Of a stretch of 64,000 bases of DNA, positions 15,319-25,371 are shown in pieces (position 1 is the first letter of the stretch; every line of letters starts with the position of its first letter). The notes under the pieces were generated by a model. It did no database searches and was not told the origin of the DNA. It saw only the letters and a list, made by a program, of their open reading frames with translations. The position numbers and the translations under genes are program-made. Origin of the DNA: Planctomycetota bacterium. GTDB taxonomy: Bacteria; Planctomycetota; UBA1135; GCA-002686595. Location: positions 558,001 to 622,000 of the forward strand of contig JADJQU010000001.1 of assembly GCA_016712565.1 (NCBI GenBank), given 5' to 3'.

Positions 15319-18300
15319 CGAGATTCTCCGCGTGTCACGAGTTCCAACTTGGGGTCCAGCTCCAGGCGCAGGTTGCGCAGGCTGATTTTCGTCGGACCGC
15401 CGGAGTGCAGCTGCAGCGCGAACACGCCGCGCAAGGCTCCCCTGGGGTCCTCCAGATCGACGCACGGGACGCCGTTGATCGCCGTCAGCACGCGGTGTCC
15501 CACGGCGACGATTTCATAGGTGTTCCACTGGCCGGACTTCACGCGGCCGTCCACCGGCGCGGCGGGAAAGAGCAGGCCGCGGCCTTCTTCCTCGTAGAGC
15601 GCGCCCCACCAATCGGGTCCGACGTCGGCCTGGTAGCCCACGATCTCGCTGGAATTGCCCCAATGCACGGGCCGCGAGCGGAACTGGATGCCGCTGTTGC
15701 CGGCGTTCTGCTCCAGCTGGATTTCCAGCACGAGCCGGAAGTCGCCGAGCTCCAGCTCGTTGGTCAAGAACTCGTTCTTCGCCAGTCCCGCGGTCTCGCC
15801 GATGAGGACGCCGTTCTCGACTCGCCAGACCTTGGGGTCGCCGTACCAGCCCGCCAGGGTCCTGCCGTCGAAGAACCGCGCCAAGTTGTCGCGGGTGGCT
15901 CGCAGCGCCGTCTGCGTCGGGCTTGCCAGGTAGCCCGCCAGGTCCCGGATCTCCTCGAACGACAGGAGGTCGAGTTGGCCCTCGGGCATCATCGAGGTCG
16001 CGGCGAGCTTCTGCTCGGAGATATCCGACTTCCGGATCACGGTCACGCCCTGCTTGTCGACCAGCTTGAGCGTGTCGGAGGTCTCGGCCGTGACGATGCC
16101 GCTGTGCAGGCGCTCGTCCTCGAGCCAGACGTTGGTCACCTGGTACTCCTTCGCGACCACGGCGCTCGGATCGACGACGTTCTCCAGCAGATACTGCACG
16201 TCGGCGCGGTTCGAGCCGGTGATGTCCGGGCCGACCTTCGCGCCGAGGCCGAACAGCGTGTGGCACTGCTGGCACGTGCGCGAATGGACCTCGCGGCCGC
16301 GGGGCAGATCCGCCCGGGCGAGGACCTCCGGCGTGAGCTTCTTCGCCCATTCGGCGATCTGCTTTCCCTTGGCCTCGCTGGTGGCGGCGATCCGGCCGAA
16401 GTGCTTGGCGAGTCCGGCGTCGACCTCGGGATCGCCCAGGCTGGCGAGCTTGCGCGCCAGCAGGGCGTCGATGGCGCCCCTCGCCGCCTGGGCCGTGCCC
16501 TTTTGTTCGAACGCCGCGAACAGCGCCCGCGCCCAGCTCTTGCGCGAGGCGAGCGTGTGGATCGCCAGGCGCTGACCCTCGAGATCGAGCGAGGAAAGTC
16601 GCGCGGTCAGGCTCGCGGCGACGCGCTCGTCGTCGAAGGCCGCGAGGGCGCCCAGGGCCTGCGCCTGGATCGACGGATCGTCGAGGGCGGCAAGCACGAG
16701 GTCGAGCGACTTCGCGTCGCGGCTCTGGACCAGCATGTCGAGGGCCCGCAGCCGGGCCTCGCGGGGCGTGGAGGGATCGGCCAGGGACGCGCGCACGGCG
16801 GCGAGTCCGCTCTCGTCGCCGTAGGCGATCGAGATGTCGCGCACGAGTTCGCCCACGCGCGCGTTGCCGAGCATCCGCAACTCCGCGGAGACGCCCGGCC
16901 AGGACGGCGGCGCCTTCACTCCGCGCTTCACCGCCAGCGCCGCGGCCAGTTCCTCGAGCATGACGTGGATCAGCCCGCCCTCGCGCAGCACGGCCAGGCT
17001 CTTCACCAGTCGCTCGTGTTGGTCCGGATCCGCCGCCAGGCGCCGCAGCACGAAGCGCGACACCGTCGGGATGCGCGAGGAGCAAGCCACCTGCAACGCG
17101 TGCTCTGGATCCGTGGGCACCGCGGCTTCGATGCCGTACCAGATCATCAGCGGCAGGTTGTGGTCCTCGGCGTCCTCGGCGTGTTCGGCGAGCGCGCCAC
17201 CGATCGAGAGACGATGCTCGAGGGGCAGCCGTTGCAGGGCGCTCGAGACGTACAGCCGCACCACGGGCGACTTCGACGCGCGCGCGAGCTCCCCGAGGCG
17301 CTCGAGGATCCTCGCAGCGGGCAGGCCGCGCTCGCAGGCGAGCTGCACGGTCCAGGCCTGCACGTGGGGGAACGGGCTTCCGAGCATCTCCAGGGCGAGC
17401 TCGGTGTCGAGGGCGCCGACGCCGTGGGCGGCCCACAGCCAGCGCAGGGCGCGCGTCTCGCTCGCGGTCTCCTTGCGCAGCCGGTTCACGATGCTGCGGC
17501 GAATCTCGGGCCCGACCCTGCGCTCGGCGAGCAGCCGCCGCGCGTGGCGCGAAGCGAACTCGTTCGCGGAATCGACGTGCTGCAGGAGCCCCTCGTCGGA
17601 GACCCGGGCGAGATCGACCGTGCGCGCCGTGCCGCGGCCGTGGCGCACGCGGTACAGCCGCCCGTTCGTGCGGTCCCAGATCTCCGGCTTCGTCAGGTGG
17701 CACGCCTGCCGGTCGTACCAGTCGATGAAGTAGACCGACCCGTCGGGCCCGGTCCTGAAGGCGATGCCGCGGAACCAGGCATCGTCGGCGAAGAGGAAGT
17801 CCGCGCCGTGACTCGCGACGTAGCCCGAGCCCTTGGGCACGAGCAGGTCGTTGTTCACGCGGTTGCCGTGGATGTTGTCGAACAGGATCGTGTCGCGGTA
17901 CTTTGCGGGGAACTGCTCGCCGAGGTAGATCAGGGCGCCGCAGTGCGCGTGGCCGCCGCCGGCGGAGTCCGAGCGCAGGTTCCCCCCGTGGGGCGTGTCG
18001 CCGAGGTAGTGGCGGTGGTCGGCGATGGTCTTGAGGTCGTCGTACACGTGGTCGCCGAAGTGCGCGCCGGCCTGGCGCTCGTAGCGCGCGCCCTGGATCA
18101 CGTGGAAGAGGTGCGGGATCACGCAGGCCGTGACGAACGCCTGCCCGCGGTCGTTGAAGTCCACGCCCCAGGGGTTCGACGTGCCCCAGGCGAAGACCTC
18201 GAACTCGCGCCGCGTCGGGTGGTAGCGCCAGACCGCGGCGTTCATCGGGGTGCGCTCGGAGTCCTTCGCGCCCGGCACGCCGACCCTGCTGTGCGTGAAG

Positions 18301-20534
18301 ACGCCGTGGCATCCGTAGAGCCAGCCGTCGGGGCCCCAGTTGAAGGCGTTCAGCGTCTCGTGCGTGTCCTGGTAGCCGAAGCCGTCGAGCAGCGTTTCCG
18401 CGGGGCCGTCGGGAACCAGGTCGTCGTCGCGGTCGGGGATGAACTGCAAGTACGGCGCCGCGCCGATCCACACGCCGCCGTGACCGACCTCGAGGCCGCT
18501 GACCAGGTTGAGCCCCTGCGCGAAGACCGTGCGTGTCTCGTAGGAGCCGTCCTGGTCCTTGTCCTCGAACACCAGGATGTCGTCGCGGCCCTGGCCTTCC
18601 TTCGCGCGCGCCGGGTAGGTGAAGGCCTCGGCGACCCACAACCGCCCATGGGCGTCGATGGTGAGCGCAATCGGCTGGTGCAGGTCGGGTTCGGCGGCGA
18701 TCACGTCGACCGAGAAGCCCTCGGGCACTCGCATGCGCCGCGCGGCGTCTGCGGCGGTCAGGCCCTCGGGCTTCGGCGGGTCGAGGGGCAGGATCGCCGG
18801 CGTGCCCGGCGGGCGCTCGAACTTCGGCTCGGTCGCGTGCTGGCGGAAGTCGTCGAAGTTGAGGTGGCCCCAGCCGCCGGATTCCTCGTCGACCAGGCGG
18901 ATGCGCATGCGCTTGCCCTTGGCGGGAGCGAGCGAGACGACCACGCGCTGCATCGTCTCGAAGTTCGCCCCCGAGGTCTTGAAGTACGGCTCGGCGTCGC
19001 CCTCGCGCCACAGCTCGACGCGCTCGCCGCGTCCGGTGCCGCCGCCGACGAGAAAGCTCGCCCAGGGCTCGGTCGCGCCGAACCAGTCCGAGGTCAGCGT
19101 GCCCTGGGCCTCGTCGCCGAGCTTCTCGTAGCCGCCGATCCAGTACGAGCCCTCGTGGCGCGACGACTCGCGGCCGCGCTTCGTCACCGTGTCGCCGCGG
19201 ATCGGCTGGCCCTCGAAGGCTTTGCCCTCGGCCGTCCAGCGCGAGAGGTCGCCCGCCTCGAAGTCGAGGTTGCGCGGGTCCTTCTTCGCGGGCTTTTCGT
19301 CGGGTGCTCCGGGGGCCGCCTGCTTCGGCGCGGGGGCCGGCGTCGCCGCGCCCGCCCGCGAGAGCAGCACCGTCGTGCCCTTCTTGTTGCCGACCACGAA
19401 GTCCGGACGCCCGTCGCCATTCACGTCGGCGAACGAGAGCTGCGTGCCGACGCCCGAGTCGTCGTCGATGAGGTAGGGCACGAAGCGCACGCCGTCCTTC
19501 GCGCGCGTCAAGCGAAACCACGCGAGCACCGACGCGGATCCGGGCATGGGGTCCCCCTGGGCGCCGTGGGACCACCAACGCTTGCCGGTGACCACGTCCC
19601 GCAGGCCGTCGCCGTCGACGTCCACCAGCGCGACCGCGTGGAGTTCGGCGACGCAGAACTTCGAGGTGTCATCGCCCAGGATCTCGTGCTCGACGAATGC
19701 GATCGCGTTTTCGCGCCGCACCTGCTCGAACCACGAGAGCCCGAAGCCGTGGGCGTTGAGGGACGTGATCACGTCGTGGTCGCCGTCCCCGTCGACGTCG
19801 TAGGCGTGCATCTGCGCGCCGCCGTGGCCGTCGCCGAAGGCGAACTCGTGGCGCTCGAAGAGCGCGCCGGACGCGCCTTGACCCTCGGGCTGGCGCCACC
19901 AGCCGGTGCGCTCGAGGATGTCCTTGCGGCCGTCGCCGTCGACGTCGCCGACGCCCAGGCCGTGCGTGAAGCGCTGGAGCTTCAGGTCCGGCGTCGCCGC
20001 GTGCCAGATCCAGGGCGCCGCGGCATCGCGCGGATCGCGACTCGCCCATCCGAACGCGCCGCCGTGGGCGCACACCAGGTCGCGCCGGCCGTCGCCGTCG
20101 AGGTCCTCGAACTCGGGCGACTCGTCGTCGACGCCGTCGAGCACCCCGTGGCGCGTCCACGGTCCGTCGGTCAGGCCCGGGTTCTTGAGCCACCAGGCCG
20201 CTTGGCCTGGGAAGCCGACGTTCAGCAGGTCCAGGAATCCGTCGCCGTCGAAGTCCTCGGGCCAGGCGAAGAAGTTGTCCGAGTAGCCCGCCGGGTCAAA
20301 GGCCTTGGCCGGGTAGAGCTCGAGCTTGGAATCGAAGCCGGGCCCGCGGAAGAGCCAGGGGCCGCTGGCCACGTCCACGTGGCCGTCGCGGTCGAAGTCG
20401 GCGGCGGCGGCCCCTTCGCAGAAGAACTCGCGCGAGAGTTCGCGGCGCTCGAAGGCGACGCGCACGTCGGCCGTGGCGGGCTCGGGGCGCGTGGCGGCGG
20501 ACTGGGGGCCGAGGGCGAGTAGAACGAAGAGCAC
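15315..20534 (-). CDS. Giant secreted protein: FG-GAP repeats + PVC-type dehydrogenase + HEAT + cytochrome c + DUF1080
   Basis: 1739 residues with a short signal peptide. Seven calcium-type DxDxDGxxD repeats (FG-GAP/VCBS, about 45-385, e.g. DVDGDGRKD) form a likely beta-propeller. Next come a carbohydrate-binding-like region (about 420-565), a PVC-type membrane-bound dehydrogenase beta-propeller (about 600-985, starting VPEGFSVDVIAAEPDLHQP) and HEAT repeats (about 1000-1400). A PVC-type haem module contains CQQCH near 1430, and a C-terminal DUF1080/3-keto-disaccharide hydrolase-like domain (about 1550-1739) begins FFDGRTLAGWYGD. GTG at 20534 follows a good GGGAGGA ribosome-binding site. Likely periplasmic or surface oxidation of a sugar or glycan with electron transfer to the haem; substrate unknown. 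Confidence 0.9.
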   Translation of the reverse strand: MLFVLLALGPQSAATRPEPATADVRVAFERRELSREFFCEGAAAADFDRDGHVDVASGPWLFRGPGFDSKLELYPAKAFDPAGYSDNFFAWPEDFDGDGFLDLLNVGFPGQAAWWLKNPGLTDGPWTRHGVLDGVDDESPEFEDLDGDGRRDLVCAHGGAFGWASRDPRDAAAPWIWHAATPDLKLQRFTHGLGVGDVDGDGRKDILERTGWWRQPEGQGASGALFERHEFAFGDGHGGAQMHAYDVDGDGDHDVITSLNAHGFGLSWFEQVRRENAIAFVEHEILGDDTSKFCVAELHAVALVDVDGDGLRDVVTGKRWWSHGAQGDPMPGSASVLAWFRLTRAKDGVRFVPYLIDDDSGVGTQLSFADVNGDGRPDFVVGNKKGTTVLLSRAGAATPAPAPKQAAPGAPDEKPAKKDPRNLDFEAGDLSRWTAEGKAFEGQPIRGDTVTKRGRESSRHEGSYWIGGYEKLGDEAQGTLTSDWFGATEPWASFLVGGGTGRGERVELWREGDAEPYFKTSGANFETMQRVVVSLAPAKGKRMRIRLVDEESGGWGHLNFDDFRQHATEPKFERPPGTPAILPLDPPKPEGLTAADAARRMRVPEGFSVDVIAAEPDLHQPIALTIDAHGRLWVAEAFTYPARAKEGQGRDDILVFEDKDQDGSYETRTVFAQGLNLVSGLEVGHGGVWIGAAPYLQFIPDRDDDLVPDGPAETLLDGFGYQDTHETLNAFNWGPDGWLYGCHGVFTHSRVGVPGAKDSERTPMNAAVWRYHPTRREFEVFAWGTSNPWGVDFNDRGQAFVTACVIPHLFHVIQGARYERQAGAHFGDHVYDDLKTIADHRHYLGDTPHGGNLRSDSAGGGHAHCGALIYLGEQFPAKYRDTILFDNIHGNRVNNDLLVPKGSGYVASHGADFLFADDAWFRGIAFRTGPDGSVYFIDWYDRQACHLTKPEIWDRTNGRLYRVRHGRGTARTVDLARVSDEGLLQHVDSANEFASRHARRLLAERRVGPEIRRSIVNRLRKETASETRALRWLWAAHGVGALDTELALEMLGSPFPHVQAWTVQLACERGLPAARILERLGELARASKSPVVRLYVSSALQRLPLEHRLSIGGALAEHAEDAEDHNLPLMIWYGIEAAVPTDPEHALQVACSSRIPTVSRFVLRRLAADPDQHERLVKSLAVLREGGLIHVMLEELAAALAVKRGVKAPPSWPGVSAELRMLGNARVGELVRDISIAYGDESGLAAVRASLADPSTPREARLRALDMLVQSRDAKSLDLVLAALDDPSIQAQALGALAAFDDERVAASLTARLSSLDLEGQRLAIHTLASRKSWARALFAAFEQKGTAQAARGAIDALLARKLASLGDPEVDAGLAKHFGRIAATSEAKGKQIAEWAKKLTPEVLARADLPRGREVHSRTCQQCHTLFGLGAKVGPDITGSNRADVQYLLENVVDPSAVVAKEYQVTNVWLEDERLHSGIVTAETSDTLKLVDKQGVTVIRKSDISEQKLAATSMMPEGQLDLLSFEEIRDLAGYLASPTQTALRATRDNLARFFDGRTLAGWYGDPKVWRVENGVLIGETAGLAKNEFLTNELELGDFRLVLEIQLEQNAGNSGIQFRSRPVHWGNSSEIVGYQADVGPDWWGALYEEEGRGLLFPAAPVDGRVKSGQWNTYEIVAVGHRVLTAINGVPCVDLEDPRGALRGVFALQLHSGGPTKISLRNLRLELDPKLELVTRGESR

Positions 20535-20597
20535 GGGGGTCCTCCCGGTGGGTTTCGCGGACGGGGTGTTCGCGGGGCGGCGCGATTGTACGGACCG

Positions 20598-20646
20598 AAA
20601 GGCGCGCGGCGCCGCGCGGGACGGATCCCGCGCGGCGCCGCGCCTT
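20598..20646 (-). terminator. Strong hairpin after the first LVIVD gene
   Basis: AAAGGCGC...GCGGGA (20598-20621) and TCCCGC...CGCCTTT (20626-20646) pair almost perfectly around a CGGA loop with a 2-nt bulge. It lies just past the stop of the minus-strand LVIVD gene (20664) and upstream of the giant gene. The T-tract is short, so termination efficiency is uncertain. Confidence 0.6.
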
Positions 20647-20663
20647 TCAAGCTCGCGCTCGGA

Positions 20664-22739
20664 TCAGGGCGCGATCTGCGCCTCCAGGCCCGCCGTCAGG
20701 GTCACGTTGTCCGGGGCCGGGAAGCCCTGGTCGCGGCCCCAGAACTGCATGCGCACGGTGTTGCCGGGCACCGCGAGGCCCGGGTCGCCCGTGCCGCCCG
20801 CGATGAAGGCGTTCAGGTCCAGGGAGTAGGCGCCCGTGCAGTCGTTGCCCGAGGGGCTGCCGCCGGACGAGAGCTGGCCCGAACGGCGCACCGGGGCCAG
20901 TACGCACAGGGTCCCGCCGCCGAAAGGCGTCGCGTCGCGGCCGGTGAGGCTGTACAGCATCAGGCCGGGCTTCTGGTTGCGGACGTTGGAGCCCGTGACG
21001 GTGAAGCCGCTCTGCGCGCTGGCGGAGGGGTGCGTGCCGCTGAAGCCGATCTGGGGCGTGCAGCCCAGGGAGTTCACCTTGGGCGTGCAGTAACCCACCG
21101 GCGGCGCGGTGCACACCGAGGCCTGCGTGCTGTGGAAGGCCGTGGGCGCGTCCTCCGGCGACGACCAGACGATGTTGTTCGTGGTCGTGGCGCTGATGTA
21201 GTACTGGAAGGTCGTGTTGCACGGCACCGCCGGGAAGTTGGCGTCGTACTGGCCGCCGCCGACGGACACGAGCGGCACGCTCGTCCAGTTGCCGGTGGTG
21301 CGGTACCACAGTTGCGTCGAGCCCGCGACGATCGAGGCTTGCTGCGCCGCGGTGATCTGCACGCGCAGCGCGTAGCCCGTGTTCGGGATCGAGGCCGGTT
21401 GGCCGTTGGGGTAGCTGTAGCTCAACAGCGGCTGGCCGACCCACCACACGAACAGGCCGCTCTCCAGGTCCGAACCGGTGACCGTCCCGTTGGGGTGGAA
21501 CGGGTAGACGTTCCACAGGCCGTTGAACGTCGCGCCGTCGTCGGAACTGCGCGTGTCGAACCAGGCCACCTCGGGCGGGTTGGTGGCGTTCTGGGCCAGG
21601 TCGTAGACGCGCACGCCGCTGGTGTAGGCCGCCTGATAGAGCAGGTTGCCCTCGGTGTACTCGTTGTGGGGGATCGCGGTGTTGCCGTTGGTGAACGTGC
21701 CCAGGAACGTCGGGGCCGAGGTCCCCAGGTTCGAGATGTCGAACACGTGGTTGATCGTGGTCCCGCCGAGATTGGGCACGTAGAGCTCGTCGTTGAGGTA
21801 GAGCTTCGACTTGTCCGCCGACAGCGTGCACTGGTGGCCGTACTGGCCGCTGGGCCAGGTCAGCCGCGGCGTCACCGCGACGATGTTCGCCTTGTTGGTG
21901 ACGTCGAGGATGTCGAGGCCGGTGTTCGCCCAGCCGCCGTTGTCGCCGCCGCACAGGAAGGCGATCTCCTTGCCGGCCAGGGGCCCGCTGGTGTAGTTGG
22001 CGAGCGTCACTTCGTGGGTGTACTTCGTCGACCACGAGGACACGTACGTGGGCGATGCCGGATTGGCGTTGAGATCGTAGATGCGGATGCCGTTGGACCC
22101 GCCGCCGGACCGGTACAGGTAGCCGGTCTGCTGGTTGATCTCCATGGAGTGCGTGGCCGACGGGCTCGGGCCGGTGGTGACCGTGTTCACCAGCGTCACC
22201 ACGCCGCTGTCGATGCCGGCCAGGCTGATCACCTGGATGCCGCTGCCGCCTTCGCTGACCGCGTAGGCATAGTCGCCGAGGGTCGGGTGGGCAAAGACGC
22301 GCACGTCACGCCACAGGCTGTTGGGGCCGGCGATGTAGCCCGCGGTCACCGCCTGGCCGGGCACCGTGATGTCGACGAACGCCGTGCCGCCGTAGAGGCC
22401 CATGAGCGCGTACTCGCGGCCCGAGGGCGACACGTAGCCCCAGCCGGAGTTGCCGTTCTGCTGGTTCGCTCCCCAGGTGTTCAGGGGCAGCCAGGAGAGC
22501 AGGCGCACGTTGCTCGAGTTGAAGGGCTGTGAGCTGTAGGAGCCCATGCCGGCGCCGGCGCCGGGAACGAACGAGGGAAGCGGTGCGCCGTCGAGTCCGA
22601 GCGGGCAGTGGTAGCCCGGCCCCCGGTAGGGCTTCTCGCGATGGAGCACCTTCCCGTCGTCCTCGTGCGCGTAGGAGAGCGCGCCGAGGAGAGCCAGGGC
22701 CGCGAAAGTCGTGAACACTGCGCTTGCGGATCCAGTCAT
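20664..22739 (-). CDS. Choice-of-anchor-B / LVIVD-repeat secreted protein
   Basis: 691-residue exported protein with a signal peptide ending near ALSYA, followed by HEDDGKVLHRE. The central part (about 60-400) has LVIVD-like propeller repeats (GTAFVDITVPGQAV, GSGIQVISLAGIDSGV, GLDILDVTNKANIVAV), typical of 'choice-of-anchor B family' proteins. The last 200 residues form a separate module starting YCTPKVNSLGCTPQIGFSGT and ending MQFWGRDQGF...GLEAQIAP, of a kind I associate with secreted Planctomycetota proteins. No catalytic motif is visible. A close paralogue follows upstream, with the same domain order. Role unknown; probably cell-surface. Confidence 0.85.
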   Translation of the reverse strand: MTGSASAVFTTFAALALLGALSYAHEDDGKVLHREKPYRGPGYHCPLGLDGAPLPSFVPGAGAGMGSYSSQPFNSSNVRLLSWLPLNTWGANQQNGNSGWGYVSPSGREYALMGLYGGTAFVDITVPGQAVTAGYIAGPNSLWRDVRVFAHPTLGDYAYAVSEGGSGIQVISLAGIDSGVVTLVNTVTTGPSPSATHSMEINQQTGYLYRSGGGSNGIRIYDLNANPASPTYVSSWSTKYTHEVTLANYTSGPLAGKEIAFLCGGDNGGWANTGLDILDVTNKANIVAVTPRLTWPSGQYGHQCTLSADKSKLYLNDELYVPNLGGTTINHVFDISNLGTSAPTFLGTFTNGNTAIPHNEYTEGNLLYQAAYTSGVRVYDLAQNATNPPEVAWFDTRSSDDGATFNGLWNVYPFHPNGTVTGSDLESGLFVWWVGQPLLSYSYPNGQPASIPNTGYALRVQITAAQQASIVAGSTQLWYRTTGNWTSVPLVSVGGGQYDANFPAVPCNTTFQYYISATTTNNIVWSSPEDAPTAFHSTQASVCTAPPVGYCTPKVNSLGCTPQIGFSGTHPSASAQSGFTVTGSNVRNQKPGLMLYSLTGRDATPFGGGTLCVLAPVRRSGQLSSGGSPSGNDCTGAYSLDLNAFIAGGTGDPGLAVPGNTVRMQFWGRDQGFPAPDNVTLTAGLEAQIAP

Positions 22740-23010
22740 GGTGAATCGTCCGATTCAGGAAGCCTCTAGTGGTCGTGCGCGCGCGTCCTCCCCGTCCAGG
22801 TGAGGGCCAGGTTCGTCTACTGTACACGTGGGGCAAGGACTTGCCGCCCTGGGCTCCCCTGGCCGCCTGCGGGCGCCCCCCCTGATGCCATGGTCACTCC
22901 CAGGGAGTCTTCCGTGAGCTTTAGGGGCCCCGAGTCGCTCGGGCCCGTCGACGGAGGACCCGAGGGGCAGTGGGGCCGGGGGGCGAGGAGACGGCGGCAC
23001 CCCAAAGAGA

Positions 23011-23047
23011 GGCGGCGCCGGGGGACCGAGGTCCGACCGGCGCCGCC
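23011..23047 (-). terminator. Hairpin terminator after the second LVIVD gene
   Basis: GGCGGCGCCGG (23011-23021) pairs perfectly with CCGGCGCCGCC (23037-23047), and the loop contains a second stem GGACC/GGTCC. On the minus strand it is followed by TCTCTTT. It sits 49 bases beyond the stop of the LVIVD gene at 23096. The rest of 22740-23095 shows no gene; it must hold the promoter of the downstream paralogue, but I cannot place it convincingly. Confidence 0.65.
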
Positions 23048-23095
23048 GCGACGAGCCGGAGCAGGAGGCTCCGGGTTCCGTCTCTCACCTCACCC

Positions 23096-25158
23096 TCAGG
23101 GGATGATCTGGGCCTCGAGGCCCTCGGTCAGGGTCACGTTGTTGGGGGCGGCGAAACCCTGGTCGCGGCCCCAGAACTGCATGCGGACCAGGTTGCCCGG
23201 CACCTGCAGGCCCGGATCGCCCGTGCCGCCGGCGATGAACGTGTTCAGATCGAACTGGTAGGCACCCGTGCAGTCGTCGCCCACCGGGTTGCCGCCCGAG
23301 CTCAGGGGCGGCGAGCGGCGCACCGGCGCGGCCACGCACAGGGTCCCGCCGCCGAAGGGGATCGCGTCGCGACCCGTCAGGCTGTAGAGCATCAGGCCCG
23401 GCTTGTTGTTGCGCACGTTGCTGCCGAACACCTGGAACCCCGAGCCCGCGGACACCGAGGGGAAGGTGCCCGTGTAGCCGATCTGCGGCGTGCATCCGAG
23501 GGAGTTCACCTTCGGCGTGCAGTAGGGGATCGGCGGAGCGGTGCAGGTGGACGCCAACGTGCTGTGGAAGCCCGTGGGCGCGTCGTCGGGGCTCGACCAG
23601 GCGATGTTGTTCGTGCTGGTGGCGCTGATGTAGTACTGCACCGTGGCGTTGCAGGCCACCGGCGGGATGTTGGCGTCATAGAGACCGCCGCCCAGGGAAA
23701 CCAGCGGCACGCTGGCCCAGGCGCCGGTCGTGCGCCACCACAGGCGCTCGCTGCCCGCGGCGAGCACGCCCGCTTGGTTCTCGTTGACTTGCACGCGCAG
23801 CGCATAGCCCGAGTTCGGAATCGTCGCCGGTTGCCCGTTGGGGAACGAGATCGAGAGCAGCGGCGTTCCCACCCACCACACGAACAGGCCGCTCTCCAGG
23901 TCGGAGCCGGTGACCACGCCGCTGGGGAAGAACGGGTAGACGTTCCACAGACCGTTGAATTGGGCCGAGTCCGAGCCGTTGTAGGTGTCGAACCAGGCGA
24001 TCTCCGGCGGGTTCGTGGCGTGGCGCCGATGTCCCAGACGCGCAGCCCGCTGCGATAGGCCGCCTGGTACAGCTTAGTGCCCGCCACGTACTCGTTGTGC
24101 GGAATCGCCGGGTTGCCGTTGGTGAACGAGCCCACGTACGTCGGCGCGGAAGTGCCCAGATTCCCGATGTTGAAGACGAAGTTGATCGTCGGCTGCCCCG
24201 GGTGGTTCTGGAGGTAGAGCTCGTCGTTGACGTAGAGGTACTGCTTGTCGCTCGAAAGCGAGCACTGGTGGCTGTAGGAGCCGCCCGCCCAGGTGAGGCG
24301 CGGCGTCACCGCCGTGATCGACGTCTTGTTGGTGACGTCGAGGATGTCGATGCCGGTGTTGGTCTGGCCGCCACTGCAGGCAAAGGCGATCTCCTTGCCG
24401 GCCAAGGGGCCGCTGGTGTAGTTGACCAGCGTGACCTCGTGCACGTAGCGCGTGGTCCAGGACGACACGTAGGTCGGCGTGGCCGGCGTCGCATTCAAGT
24501 TGTAGATGCGCAGGCCGTTGGACCCGCCGCCCGCGCGGTAGAGGTAGCCGGTCTGCTGGTTGACCTCGATCGTGTGCGTGGCGGACGGGGACGGCCCGGT
24601 GGTGACCGTGCCCATCAGGGTCACGACGCCGCTGTCGATGTTGGTGATGTTGATCACCTGGATGCCGCTGCCGCCCTCGCTGGCCGCGTAGGCGAAGTGG
24701 CCCAGGGTCGGGTGCTTGTAGACGCGCACGTCGCGCCACAGGCTGTTGGGACCGGCGATGTAGCCGACGCTCACGGGCTGGCCGGGCGTCGTGATCTCCA
24801 CGAAGGCCGTGCCGCCGTACAGGCCCATCAAGGCGTACTCACGGCCCGAGGGCGAAACGTAGCCCCAGCCGGAGTTGCCGTTCTGCTGATTGCCGCCCCA
24901 GGTGTTCAACGGGAGCTGCGCCAGGAGCTTCACGTTGCTCGAACTGAACGGGTTGAGGTTGTAGCCGCCCGGCCCTCCGGATCCCTGGACCGCCGACAGG
25001 GGCTCGCCCAACACGCCCAGCGGGCTTCGATAGCCCGGTCCAAAGCGCGGCCGCTCGCGGTCGAGCACCTTGCCGTCGTCCTCATGGGCGAGAAGTGAGC
25101 CGCTCAGGGTGGCGAGGGCGGAGAGGGCCAACACAGCAAGGCGCAGGAGTCGAGTCAT
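23096..25158 (-). CDS. Choice-of-anchor-B / LVIVD-repeat secreted protein, paralogue (single-base frameshift)
   Basis: Paralogue of the neighbouring LVIVD gene with the same plan: signal peptide, HEDDGKVLDRE, LVIVD propeller repeats and a C-terminal module starting YCTPKVNSLGCTPQIGYTGT. The frame breaks near 24024-24028. Before it the protein reads RSGLRVWDIG; after adding one base (GGC to GGCC) it continues RHATNPPEIAWFDT, matching the paralogue (AQNATNPPEVAWFDT) residue for residue in length. Both halves are fully conserved, so this is a recent mutation or an assembly error. Its start is 213 bases from the peroxidase gene's 3' end, with an AT-rich patch (GATATC near 25225) as the only promoter hint. 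Confidence 0.85.
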
Positions 25159-25371
25159 GTACGAATTACCCGGTGGGATCGGTGCATGCAGGGGGCCAGG
25201 GAGGATCGCCGCTGATCCAAATGATATCCCGGACCTCCCTGGGTGAGGCGTGGGTGAAGGGACTGTCAGGGGAGAGTATGCCCGCCGAAAGACCCAGGGG
25301 ACCCCGCGAGTGGGGGCGGACGGCTCCCGGCCGGGGGGCTCGGGGCCGGGGCAGTCGCTCGGGGGACGCCC

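Noticed and set aside
15405..20522. 1705-codon plus-strand open frame opposite the giant secreted protein
   Set aside because: Its translation is repetitive His/Arg/Val/Gly without recognisable domains, while the minus strand carries five known domains and a ribosome-binding site. High GC keeps antisense frames open.
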